The notes beneath the pieces are model-generated. The model saw only the letters and a program-made list of their open reading frames with translations, made no database searches and was not told where the DNA came from. Shown here piece after piece: positions 12,401-23,352 of a stretch of 64,000 nucleotides of DNA (positions are counted from its first letter, which is position 1; every line of letters starts with the position of its first letter). The position numbers were made by a program, and so were the translations under genes. The DNA is taken from assembly GCA_000697475.1 (NCBI GenBank), contig JNEU01001120.1:1-64000 (forward strand), written 5' to 3'. Source of the DNA: Lichtheimia corymbifera B2541 (Eukaryota > Mucoromycota > Mucoromycetes > Mucorales > Lichtheimiaceae).

Positions 12401-15064
12401 CGCTCGAATTGGATGATGATGATGCCATGTTATACCGGGATGAGACCAAGGAACAGCCCAACAGCCATATTGATCAATCAGCAGGAGGAATCGATGAGGT
12501 TAATGTGAGCATCCAAGGCGGTATGGGAGATGTTACGCCTATCAGCTATTGGTGCATCGTATATACTACCGATGGTTGCTTAAAGGTATGGGATGATGCA
12601 ACTTGATGGAGGAAAGCGATTATATTGAATGCAATTTTATACAGCTCTTTAGCCTTGACGACCTGCAAGAATGTTTTTCAACACCCAATTTCGATGCGTT
12701 ATCCAAACTAGTCATTGACCAAAAATCAAGCGACGCCACTGATGCTGCAGCACCCAGCAAATCATCCTTGTTATCATTAGAGGACAATGTATCAACGAAC
12801 ATCAAGGAAATATTATTGACGAATATCGGCAAGGAGAGAAAGGATCCCCATCTTGTCGTAAGTGAGATGAAACATTGCGTATGTCACAACATGCATTAAT
12901 GTTATCTTCCTATTGTAAGGTTCGAACCGAATCGAACGACATTGTTATCTACAAGGCTTTCCAATACCTACCGGAGCCTGGAGAAATATTGCATGAAGGC
13001 GACCAAGAGTTGACAGATTGCCACAGCGAATCTATACAGGGTGATCGACTTGCGCTTCGCTTTTCGCGTGTGCATCATGAGCATGTATCTCGAACAACAA
13101 GTCGAGGCACAACCGCTACAGAACAAGATCAAGAACCAGAAACGACGAATGAACGACGACGACTTATACCATTCAATGATGTGGCAGGCTTTACGGGTGT
13201 CTTTTTGGCTGGTCCACAACCCGTGTGGCTCATGTGTTCATGCAAGAGCTTTGTGCGTGTGCATCCAATGAGTGCAAAAGGGGAAATTATCGGCTTTACA
13301 CAATTCCACAACGTCAATTGCAGGCATGGTTTCATCACTGTGGATACCAATGTAAGTATTATGCAGGTGGTCAATGCTGTGATAGGGAAAAACTTATACG
13401 AGCTTTCATAGTACAACTTGCGTCTTTCCGTTTTACAAGTAGACAATGTGACATACGATATGGACTGGGTGGTACAAAAGGTGCCTCTGCATCAAACAGT
13501 GCACAAGATTGCCTATCATCCTGTCATGCGCGTCTATTCTGTGCTTGTCTCTGAACCTAAACCAGTCCGACTACGCAATGATGATGGAACTTGGACAGAT
13601 GGTCAAGAAGATGAGCGCAAGGAAGGTGATTTCTTACCGACGGTGGATAAGTTTTCGTTGCTCATGGTGTCTCCTGTCACTTGGGAAACGGTCGATCGGG
13701 TCGAATTCAACGAGTATGAACAAGGACTTTCTCTCGAATGTGCTGTACTTGAATCGAAGCAAACAAAGAGTGGAAAGAAGCACTTTATTGCTGTAGGCAC
13801 TGGTTATTTACGTGGCGAAGATACTGCTATGCGTGGATCGGTAAGAAACAAAGTGAATGAATGTCATTTTTTCTCTTTATTGAGTTCCCCTTTTTCCTTC
13901 CAGATCCAAATCTTTGATATTATTGAAGTCGTTCCTGAACCCAACAACCCACAGACCAACCACCGTTACAAGCATTTGCATACCGAAGAAGTGAAAGGTG
14001 CAGTGACAGCATTATGTGATGTGATTGGCCATTTGGTATCATGCATTGGCTCAAAGGTAAAAAAGTGACACAGGAACAGATCGGACATTCAAGTCTGACA
14101 TGGGTGGGTTAATGTAGATCATTATCTGGAGTTTCGAAGACAACGAAAGCTTGGTCGGCGTTGCATTTATCGATGTACAGATCTATGTTACCAGCATATC
14201 TGCTATCAAGAATTTCATTGTTCTGGGCGATGCACAAAAGTCCGTTTGGTTCCTCGGTTTCCAGCTGGAGCCTGCAAAGCTGGTGCTTTTGGCGAAGGAT
14301 TATCAGTCATTTGAAGTGAGCAGTGTCAACTTTCTTATTGACGACAAGTCAATGTATTTATTGATTGGCGATACGGATGACAATTTGGATATTTTCCAAT
14401 ATGCACCTTTCAGTAAGTGATCAATTAATGAATGACTGAAAAGGAAATCGTTGTTGACGGCTTATTTATAGATCTCCAATCGTTTGCGGGTCAAAAGTTG
14501 ATACGTCGAGGAGACTTTCATGTGGGTGGTCAGGTACGATCCATGGTGCGTTTACCACAAGTCATACAAGAAGGCGAAAGTTATCGTTACAGCCGACGTC
14601 ATTTCTGTTTATGTGGTATGTGTATGGGGGGATGTGAGAATTTCGATGTTGCCAAGGCGGCCTAATAGTTGAGAAACGTAGGATCCTTTTCCGGCAGCAT
14701 ATCAGCTGTGTCACCGATTCCTGAAAAGACGTTCAAGCGATTAAATACACTGTATGGTCAACTGGTGAATGGCTTGCAACATGTGGCAGGATTGAATCCT
14801 CGAGCTTTCAGGTGAGTTGTCTTTATATATAGTAGACATGATGGATGGTTGCCTAAAAGAGTGATGATACATAGACTGATCAAGGGACACAAACAACGCA
14901 TGTCTTCCAATCGAACGAAAGCAGTACTTGATGGTGATCTCATTTTCGAATTTGCTGGATTATCGGTTGGACAGCAACGAGAAATGACCAAGCAGATTGG
15001 CACCACAGTGACTCGAATTATGGAAGACCTTGTTGAAATTGATATTGGTATTGATCACTTTTGA
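9489..15064 (+). CDS. CFT1: CPSF160/Cft1, mRNA cleavage and polyadenylation factor subunit
   Basis: Large scaffold of the 3' end processing complex that helps recognise the polyadenylation signal. Seventeen exons: 9489-9749, 9809-9994, 10060-10140, 10205-10356, 10412-10555, 10625-11636, 11692-11833, 11888-12054, 12112-12585, 12645-12857, 12920-13351, 13412-13840, 13904-14056, 14118-14412, 14472-14615, 14682-14811, 14875-15064; total 1534 aa. All junctions keep frame and introns are 54-69 nt. The N-terminal beta-propeller region has DPQQRCAVLNFYGDKLAVLPF; the C-terminal CPSF-A region (about residues 1150-1500) has LVSCIGSK, DIFQYAPF and the ending VNGLQHVAGLNPRAFR. Acidic low-complexity inserts lie near residues 60-85 and 760-830. 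Length is slightly above animal CPSF160. Confidence 0.95.
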
Positions 15065-15448
15065 GGAGCACACTGCCTTTCTCGTTCGTACCACGTACTG
15101 AGTTGAAAAGAGCATTCCCCCATATCCATAGCCCATTTGTACTCTCTCCTTGTTTTTTCTCTCTTTCCACACACAATCGATTAAACACTCGCTTTCATAC
15201 CTGCACAGCACTGCTGCAAAGTGCTCTGCAATATTCGTCTATCTCTTTCCTTTCCTTTTCGTAAACCAGCAGCAACAACAACAACAACAACAACGGCCAT
15301 TGTCGTCAATTCCTTTTCCACCTGAACCCAAACTTGGATCCCACGTGTAAAAAAACGAATCGACCGCAGCTCACACCATTACAGCATTGGTCACAGCATA
15401 TTCCTTACATCGCTATTGATACCCTTCAGCATACAATTCCAGAGAACA
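15065..15448. other. Intergenic CFT1 to UPF0658 gene
   Basis: Pyrimidine-rich sequence with a (CAA)n microsatellite near 15270-15294. It probably holds the CFT1 3' end and the next promoter or leader. No other gene is seen. Confidence 0.6.
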
Positions 15449-16949
15449 ATGTGGATCATATCACGCATTGTGAGTAGTCACCAGATGGTTCCTATCTCTC
15501 TTATCATGCACACTGATACATATTATCACAGTTTGGCGAATCACGGTGGACACGCGCTATTTTCATCACCATTGTTGTCCAGGCTGTCCTTGCCATCATA
15601 TTTGAAGCCGTTATCTTCTCCTACCATGCAACGCAAATCAGCATCATTGACCGCGAACGATTGGATCAAAAAGGCTATGGTTTGGAGCTCACAGCTGCTT
15701 ATGCTAATGCTCGATCTCTCCTCGTCTATTTTATTCTATTCATGGTGGCACAAGTATTCACTGTCGGTCTCGTGGTGGATGCGGTAAGAGAGAGTTGCAA
15801 GGAGTGTGTGTGTGAAAGGAGTATGCCCGTTCCTGGTGATCAGCTGACACGCATGTAATTTATAGGTCTACCAAAAAAATACCATCCAATTGATTGCCTT
15901 GATATGCTTTGAGATCGGCATGAGCGCATATTCCATCATTCAATATCATCAATCTTCGGCTCTCTTTGACGGCGGTGATCAAAACCTTCAATTGGTCGTC
16001 GCTTTTCTTGGTGACAATTATCATGCTTCAAAATGGGCTGAAATTACAATGATATGCATCATGATTGTAAGCAGTATCATCTTTTGTTTCCTTGCATACA
16101 AGCTCTACCTGGAATTCGGTTGGCATATCTACAAAAAAATCGGTGCTGATCTTGCCATGAGAGGTAAAAGCCCAATCATGCTTTTGTTATTATGACAATT
16201 ACTCATCACTTTTATGTAGATCGCTACAAAATGTATCAAATCTTTATGATGTTACTCAAGTTGGACTTTTTCTTTTTACTGGCCCTCTCGGTTCAATATC
16301 TTGCATTGCTTATCGTCGCATGGTGGCCCGAAGCAACGTCCGATGAAGCCAAATCAAACATTGTCAAGGAGTTGATCGAGCATATCATTCTAAGCTGTGT
16401 GGTATCCGTTGCTATGTTATGCATGGCCTATTGGGGGGTAAGCAAGGAAAAGATCGTCAAGTGGGGAGGTTTCACTTATCACGTTTTCATTCTAGTTGCG
16501 ACGCGAAAAGAAATCCATCATGTATATGTTTCATGCATTCGCGGCCACCAGCATGGGATATTTCATTTATCTGCTCGTCCAAATCTACCAGGATCCCGAA
16601 CGTTTTCTTGGCTCTAGAGTGTTTTTGACCTTCTTTTGTAAGTTGGATGATTCTAATCTGCATCAATGTTGCATGCTCATCATTTCTCTTTCTAGTGTGT
16701 GTTGATATTGTGCTTATCGTGGTATCCGTCCCAGTGTCTATTCTTTGTTTACGCAATTTCAATCATGGCCTGATCAATCACAGTAAGTCAACAGCATGTT
16801 AAACCCCCCCCCTTTTTTCCGCTAACAATCACTCCTTCTTTGTACACAAAGTTTCACATGCAACGGCTACGGCAACGGGCGCCTCATCGCATTCAATGAC
16901 ACCTATTGGACAAGAAAAAGCAAACAATCGACGATGGTCCATTGAATAG
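15449..16949 (+). CDS. UPF0658 Golgi apparatus membrane protein
   Basis: Seven exons (15449-15469, 15532-15783, 15866-16163, 16220-16437, 16496-16637, 16696-16782, 16852-16949) encode 371 aa. About seven hydrophobic segments are seen, beginning with [20 protein letters not shown]. The conserved stretch [19 protein letters not shown] and the basic loop YWGLRREKKS fit the fungal UPF0658 family, whose fission yeast members localise to the Golgi; molecular function is unknown. The cytosolic C-terminus is hydrophilic and ends NRRWSIE. The start is the ATG at 15449, since the upstream frame lacks another ATG. Exon 1 codes seven residues. Confidence 0.8.
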
Positions 16950-17332
16950 TCTACCTTACCTTTCATTCCTTCTTTTATTCATATTAAGCATTTCAAAGCC
17001 CCCCCCTTTTCCTTCATCAAAGCAGGCTACAAAGCACTTGCATTCATCAACAATACAAATGTAATATATATTTTGATACAGAAGTGACAACAACACTATT
17101 CATTCCAGGTGTGAGAAATCGGGAGGTTGGTTGGTTGGGGGAAAACGATGCAGGGAAGAAGAGAGGGTAATCGCACGAGCCAGGCAAGCAGCAAGTTATG
17201 CATAACTACAACATCAGCTGACCACTCACACAAATTTCAAATCAACAGCCGTGGGAAACATGATGCAGCCAAGCAACCTCCTTCCTTTCCTCTTTCTTTC
17301 TTTTTCTCTCTTTTCTTTTACTCCTTTCCAAT
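16950..17332. other. Intergenic UPF0658 gene to sulfite oxidase
   Basis: A short C run (near 17000) and pyrimidine-rich leader sequence (about 17280-17330) directly before the sulfite oxidase ATG. No additional gene is seen. Confidence 0.55.
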
Positions 17333-19137
17333 ATGCAAAAACAACCCCTGGATTATTCCAAAGAACCTACTCGTCCTGCTCACCAGTTGATTGTTCGCAA
17401 AGACAAACCTTTCAACGCAGAACCACAGCTACAGGACCTTGTCAAGCATTATATAACACCCGATCAATATCACTTTATACGCTCGCATGGTCCTGTGCCA
17501 ATGCACCTGGATGCCGACACCCATTTCATCACCATCATTACCCACGACAACCATAGCCATCGAATTTCAGTCAATGATTTAATCAACAAATTTGAAAAGC
17601 ATCATGTCATGATGGCAATGCAGGTACTTTATTATCCATGCCAATGTAAATCCATGTAACAGCAATGCTAATGGATGGCTTCTAGTGCGCGGTATGTTTT
17701 GGTCAAACGACGCTATTATTATTTGTCGGATGATTTATGCTACATGTATTTCAGGGCAACCGTCGAGATGGATTGCATCGAGTGAAACACACCAAAGGAG
17801 CAAGTATTGTCCCATTTGCTATAAACACAACAACAAAGGTCATCTTACCTGCGTATAACCCTTTAGGTGATTTGGGGTGCAGCAGCTGTGGGTAATGCAG
17901 TTTACAGTGGATGCCGGTTGAAAGATGTCTTGGAGACCGTGGGTATTCATAGTAGAATCAGCAATGTACAACATCTCCATGTAGCCTTTATGTCTGAGGA
18001 ACAGGTAGGGCGATAAAAAAATAGGAGTTATGCTGGACCGAAATGCCAACACGTTGATATTAGTGTGAAGAAGATACCTGCTACGGGTCCTCGATTCCTT
18101 TGTGTAAAGCACTGTAAGTTGGAGAGAGAGCCGATTATCCATCACGTTTTGAGACAGCCATTTGGGACATTGAGCCACTCAGTCGGTTACATATCACTTT
18201 AGGGACGAATTTGGGGATGTCCTTTTGGCGTATGAGGTAAAAATAAATCATAACATTACGTGTGATTGCGCAACCTAACTTGGATGACACAATGACGTAT
18301 ACAAAGATGAATCACAAGCCATTAACTCGTGATCACGGGTACCCATTGCGAGTCGTTGTCCCGGGTAAATATGAGCAGCCATTGCTCAAGAAGAAGAAGA
18401 TTATTACTCACGTGGCATTTATGCAGGCTACATTGGTGCACGCTCTGTAAAGTACCTAAAGTCAATTACCATCCAGCCTTATGAGTCATCATCGTATTTC
18501 CAACAACGAGATTACAAGCTATTGCCTGGAAAGATATCCAACGAAAAAGAAGCAGAGGCTTATTGGAGCAAAGTCCCATCGATTGGTGAATATAATGTGC
18601 AATCTTATGTTTGCGATCCACCCAACGGAGAGGCATCTCAAGCAAAAGAAATGGTTGTCCAAGGTTATGCATTGTCAGGTAGTACAACAATATCGTCAAC
18701 TATCTTCATCATCGGTATTAACAATAAGAGCATTGAATTAGGTGGTGGTCGAAGTATACAGCGTGTAGGCAAGTGGTGGTGTCTTTATTGTAATGCAACA
18801 TTCTAAAATTCTAATCCTGTGGTATAATAGATGTATCGAGCGATAATGGTGAAACATGGACACTAGCAGACTTATATCAGCCATGCGTAAATGATTCAGC
18901 TCATGCTTGGGGCTGGTGCTTGTGGACAGCAAAAGTAACGAGTCATCCAGGAGTGCGTATTGTTAGTCGTGCTGGTAAGGATGCATAGGTGCATAGGTGA
19001 ATAACTGATACTAAACTAAGCCGTGGTTGTTACTAGTTGATGCGGCTGGAAATGTACAGCAAGAATACCCTGTCTGGAATTACCGTGGTGTCCTTAATAA
19101 TGCTTGGCGTACGGTGGAGGTACCTTCTCAACTATAA
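17333..19137 (+). CDS. SUOX: Sulfite oxidase, molybdopterin type without cytochrome b5 domain
   Basis: Oxidises sulfite to sulfate with a molybdenum cofactor. Eleven exons (17333-17623, 17686-17691, 17755-17799, 17867-18004, 18064-18113, 18203-18236, 18307-18364, 18427-18678, 18742-18768, 18831-18974, 19037-19137) give 381 aa. Motifs in order: HGPVP, QCAGNRRDG with the Mo-ligand Cys98, KGVIWGAAAVGNAVYSG, LLAYEMN, VVPGYIGARSVK, and in the dimerisation domain GGGRSIQRVDVSSDNGETW and YPVWNYRGVLNNAW. No N-terminal presequence or cytochrome b5 domain exists, as in plant enzymes. The protein ends SQL, a possible variant peroxisomal signal. Exon 2 is a 6-nt microexon, and introns 3 and 9 start with GC. 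CLASP-like ATG follows 211 bp after the stop. Confidence 0.93.
17686..17691 (+). other. 6-nt microexon of sulfite oxidase (Cys-Ala)
   Basis: TGCGCG sits between CTTCTAG and GTATGT, flanked by introns of 62 and 63 nt. Joining CAG | TGC GCG | GGC rebuilds the invariant Gln-Cys-Ala-Gly. Skipping it would keep the frame but remove the molybdenum-ligand cysteine. Confidence 0.9.
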
Positions 19138-19348
19138 CCCCATTATTAGCAGTATGATAGCACTGAGCATAATGAATTTCATTGTTTACACTATGACACA
19201 TTCCTGGTGTGAGGAGGAGCAGAGCAGAGCAGAGAGAGGGGGAGAGCAATTAATTTCGTGTACGAAACAGCGCTGCTTTCTTTTGTACCTTTCCTTTCCG
19301 ACCACTTTTTTTTTGGGCACTGATTTTGCTGCTCCTTGACCACGACTA

Positions 19349-21272
19349 ATGGAGATTTATCCAAGGAAACCCATCAAGGTATAAATCATGGTGAACGGGT
19401 GTTGTTGGTTGGCGACATTGGCATGGTAACCTTGGACACCAGATCTCCTCCAAAGTGGAGCTCGATCGTGAAATGCGGCGTGTACATGCACTTTTTCAAA
19501 AGAAGGAAACGGACGAGACGTGGCAACTCTTCAATGCAGCACTCGACAATATCAGAAACTGGGTTGAACAAAGCAACGCACATGAATACGAAGGTTTTGG
19601 CAAGCATTTAAAGTCGTTGCGTGATGGTATCAACCATGCGGTAATTTTGCTCCCTACACAACGCGCGATCGCGTGTATGTGCTGATTTCCTTTTTTGTCC
19701 ATTCTAGTTGTTGAGTGAGCGTACGCGTCTATCTGGATCAGCAGTTGAGCTTGTGAAAACATTGGCAAAGACGATGCAACGTGATTACGAGCCCTTTCAC
19801 GACATGTTCCATGGATCGCTTTTACGCATGCTCGCACGTACCAAGAAAGTGATTGTTGCACAAGCCTTGGATTGTCTAAAGACAGTGATTGCAGCATCCA
19901 AACTTCCTCGACTTATTCCTCGTTTTTCTGCCATGCTTACCAATAACAACAAACTTCAAGTCACCAACAACTCGACACTATCAAGTGCAGCAACATGTCT
20001 CGAATTATGCATCCAGAACAATTCTCCCGAGCACATCCAACCCCATATCCAAAGTCTTGAAGCAGCTATTCGTGCTGGTATCATGAAACCGTCAGCTGAA
20101 GTTCGTACCGCTGTCAGGGCTTGTTACAAGGCTTATGCTTCCAAGATGCCAGAAAATGCCACAAGGTATTTATATGATATATATGACTATATCTATATAG
20201 GAATGCTCATGTTGTGTTATCTAGCTTCGAAGAGGGTCTTGTGGATAATGAAAAGAAACACCTGAAACCACCCGTTGTCCGCAAAAGCAGTTCTTCTGGC
20301 AGTCTCAGCAGCTCTGTCAGTTCTACTAGTACATCATCAAGCTCACTTTCATATGGCCGTAACAGTCTTCCAAGTATGCGTCAACGTACAATTGCAACCA
20401 CTCGACCCACAGCAGGTCGTCACAGCGTACCTCAACTCGGCGCAAAACCACGTCCACAACCCAGCACTTGCACATCAACTGGTACACCTATATCATCAAA
20501 GCATACCCGAAAACCCATATCATCAGCATCATCGGCATCATCAACATCGTCGTCATTATTAGCACGAAGAACACCTTCTGGGATACCGCCAAAGCCATCA
20601 TCAGCAACAGCAGCACTTCGAAAGCCTATTAAAAAAGCTGTTGGATCTAGCGTGAGATCACGAGTACCTATCGCATCATCCAAAGTTCGTCAGCAAAAAG
20701 CAGAACTGACAGCAGCAGCAGCAACAACAACAACAACAACTACTACTACCATCTCTACCGAATCATCCAAAGAGCGTCCCCAAAAACCAGAATTGACGAT
20801 CCAACAAACAACCAACACCTCTTTATCCGAATCAACAAAAGGAAGCAACACGCAATCACAACATGAAGAAAAGGCAACCACATCTACAGAGAGCAGTGAC
20901 AAGGACAACAACAACAAATCCAATGATGCTATATCACAACAACATGAGAAATCATCCACCGAGCCAGCTGACGTTGCTGCTAATACGACCACACCCTCTT
21001 CCAAAGGTTCATCATCAACACCACTTCCATCATCATCATCCGCAGAACCAGATGTTGTGCCAAATCAAAAGCCTAAACAACGAACGAGTGCGTCACAAGT
21101 GGAGCTGAAACCGAGAGTCAAGCTTGAATTGAACAGAGGCGGACCACCATCGCATTTGTCAATAGGAAAGAAGCCATGGACAGTGACTGGTGTTCCAATG
21201 CGGGAAAGGAAACGCAAACTTGATCAAGGAGGAGGAGGAGAAGAAAATCGACGACCTGTCAAGAGACGATAA
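19349..21272 (+). CDS. CLASP-like TOG-domain microtubule-associated protein
   Basis: Four exons (19349-19378, 19443-19640, 19708-20165, 20225-21272) encode 577 aa. Residues about 12-230 form a helical CLASP_N/TOG domain: an acidic-start helix (KVELDREMRRVHALFQKKE), then repeated helices ending near SFEEGLVDN. The C-terminal 340 residues are low-complexity Ser/Thr/Pro/Lys-rich, with an SxIP-type end-binding motif (TPSGIPPKPS) and a basic tail RRPVKRR. CLASP proteins stabilise microtubules at plus ends and kinetochores. This protein is much shorter than animal CLASP or yeast Stu1 and has one TOG unit, so it may be a reduced paralogue. The first exon (MEIYPRKPIK) is inferred from splice sites. 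Confidence 0.78.
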
Positions 21273-22121
21273 ACTGTCATTTTGTTGTAATTGTTTTCTG
21301 TAATGGCATTTTGCTTTTTTGTATCATAGTTTGAATAATAAATTGATGGAACAATTGTAACAAGGCAAAAAGATTTGGCTGAGCAATAGCGGGGGTAAAC
21401 ATTGGGTTTGTTTTTGTACACCTTCGCCATCAGCATTGCATTGTGCCTTTTTCAGCGATTGGGTGTGTGAATGAATGTGTTCTTGGCAGAAATGATACTT
21501 TTTTATTTGGATGATTGTAATAGAACAATCCAGGTTCGATGCACATGTTGTGAATGGGAATAAACAACAAGCAACAATGGCTATCCATAAACGTGAATAC
21601 CCGCTTGACTAGAATGGGTTATACCGGTGGATATGCAGGTAACACAGGGCGACGAGCCCAAGCTGGTGGTGGGTCTGGGCAGCCACTAATTACATTTGTG
21701 ATCAATGTTGCATGCATGGCCAATCATTCATCGTTGTCCCAACTTGAGAGAGAAACCCATCTTTTGGAAATACAATGCAGTTCTATTCCTCCATCCAATG
21801 ATAGATATGATCTCTTTTCCTTTCTCTTATTATTAAAAGATCTCCATTCACGGATTAAAAGACACCGGCAAAGTAGCATTGGTAAGCGTTGTTGATAAAT
21901 GGATCGGACTCCATGTAAATAACAACAAGATTTACGCGCGCATTCTGAGTCTCGAATGTGCCCTTCGACCCCAAGGTCGCGCCATGTGTCACAAGGCGCG
22001 CGTTCCCTGGTCTTTTCCTATAAAGAGTGTTCCATCCAAGATCATTCATTCATTTTTTGTTACTTTTTTTTTCTTTTTCTTATATTCACAATCGTATACA
22101 CATTGGATTATTTTGGCTACA
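21273..22121. other. Intergenic region with TATA box before receiver-domain gene
   Basis: Holds the AT-rich 3' end of the CLASP-like gene (AATAAA near 21330) and a TATAAA at about 22019-22024, followed by a T/C-rich leader up to 22121. No conserved gene is seen; short open frames here lack motifs. Confidence 0.5.
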
Positions 22122-23128
22122 ATGGCCGGAGAGCCTCAACAGGTTCCTCCCTTTTTCAACAACATCATCGTCGACGTTCTAATGATGAGTCTACTTCAAC
22201 GACAACATCATCATCACCATCCAATGGTAATAGCAATAAACGACCACAGCATCATCGACGACGTTCTTCACAACAACGCCCACCATTTCAACGCTATTCA
22301 CAACTTATCATGCCACCGCCATCTCCATCCTCACCATTGGCTTCATCTTCTACTGCTATCAGCCGTGCATCATCATCATCATCATCTTCCTCCTCTTCCT
22401 ATGATACCACCTTTATGCCACCACCTCTTCTTTCACCAAGTACACCTGATGTAGCATCACCATTAAGTCCTCCATTGGCTACACCTCCACCTTATCCATC
22501 ATCATCATCATCATCATCTATCCCTGTTGCTGCAAACAAGTACAACAGTGATGATTCTCCTTTCTATTCGTGTATTTCACGTCGTACAAGGAGCGCCTTG
22601 GCTGGACGAATCACGGCTTTGCTCGTCGACGACAACCATGTCAACCTCCAAGTACTGGCGCGTATTCTAAAAATACATATGGGCGATATCATTCACCAGC
22701 TGCATTTTGCCAAGAATGGAGTCAAGGCATTGGAAATGATGCATACCAACGTATACGATCTCATCTTGTTGGACATTGATATGCCCTTGTTGAATGGTAT
22801 GGAAACGGCCCGACATATCCGAGCATCAAACGAATACAATATCTTGGTCCAGAACCGCAATGTCCCTATCGTCGCTGTCACTACCAACGACTCCCCTGAT
22901 TGGAAACGTTCTTATGCACAAGCTGGCATGGTAAGTAGATCACCACATTCGTATATTTGTTTATCCACTTCCTCCTCATCATTGATTGGTACTATGTAGA
23001 ATGGATGCATTAGTAAACCTATCGTTCCATCCGTGTTAAAGAAAACATTGCACCAGGTCCTGCATTATGGTTGCAGCCCAGAATCCCTTGCTACTGCTGC
23101 TGCTGCTACTACTACCACCACCTCGTAA
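22122..23128 (+). CDS. Response regulator with C-terminal receiver domain
   Basis: The C-terminal part (about 130 residues) is a phosphoacceptor receiver domain of a two-component relay. It has the acidic pair in LLVDDNHVN, the phosphorylation-site block LILLDIDMP, the conserved Thr in VAVTTN and the Lys in SKPI. Exons 22190-22930 and 23000-23128 are secure; the junction joins AGM to NGCISKP. The N-terminal region is low-complexity Ser/Pro/His with HHRRRS repeats. The start is unresolved. ATG 22122 follows a TATA box but needs a weak 47 nt intron (22143-22189) to reach the frame; ATG 22310 is the next in-frame choice. No histidine kinase or DNA-binding domain is present, so it resembles stand-alone stress regulators such as Candida Srr1. 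Confidence 0.8.
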
Positions 23129-23352
23129 AGGCATTTTTTGCAATATTCCCTTGCTTTCAACTACATTCCTATTATACAATCACCCCACCACCTCATCATT
23201 TGCATCTGTAAATAGTTCTTTCACACTCACACACACAATTTCCATGTAATAATTTGTTAAGGCTAAATCTACTATATACTCTTACACCACACACAACACG
23301 TATATATATATATTATACTATATGCTCCTTGTTACAAACGAAAAAGGGTTTA

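Noticed and set aside
20432..21004. Long minus-strand open frames opposite the CLASP-like tail
   Set aside because: They mirror the Ser/Thr-rich repeats of the plus-strand coding exon and have Asp/Val-rich low-complexity products.
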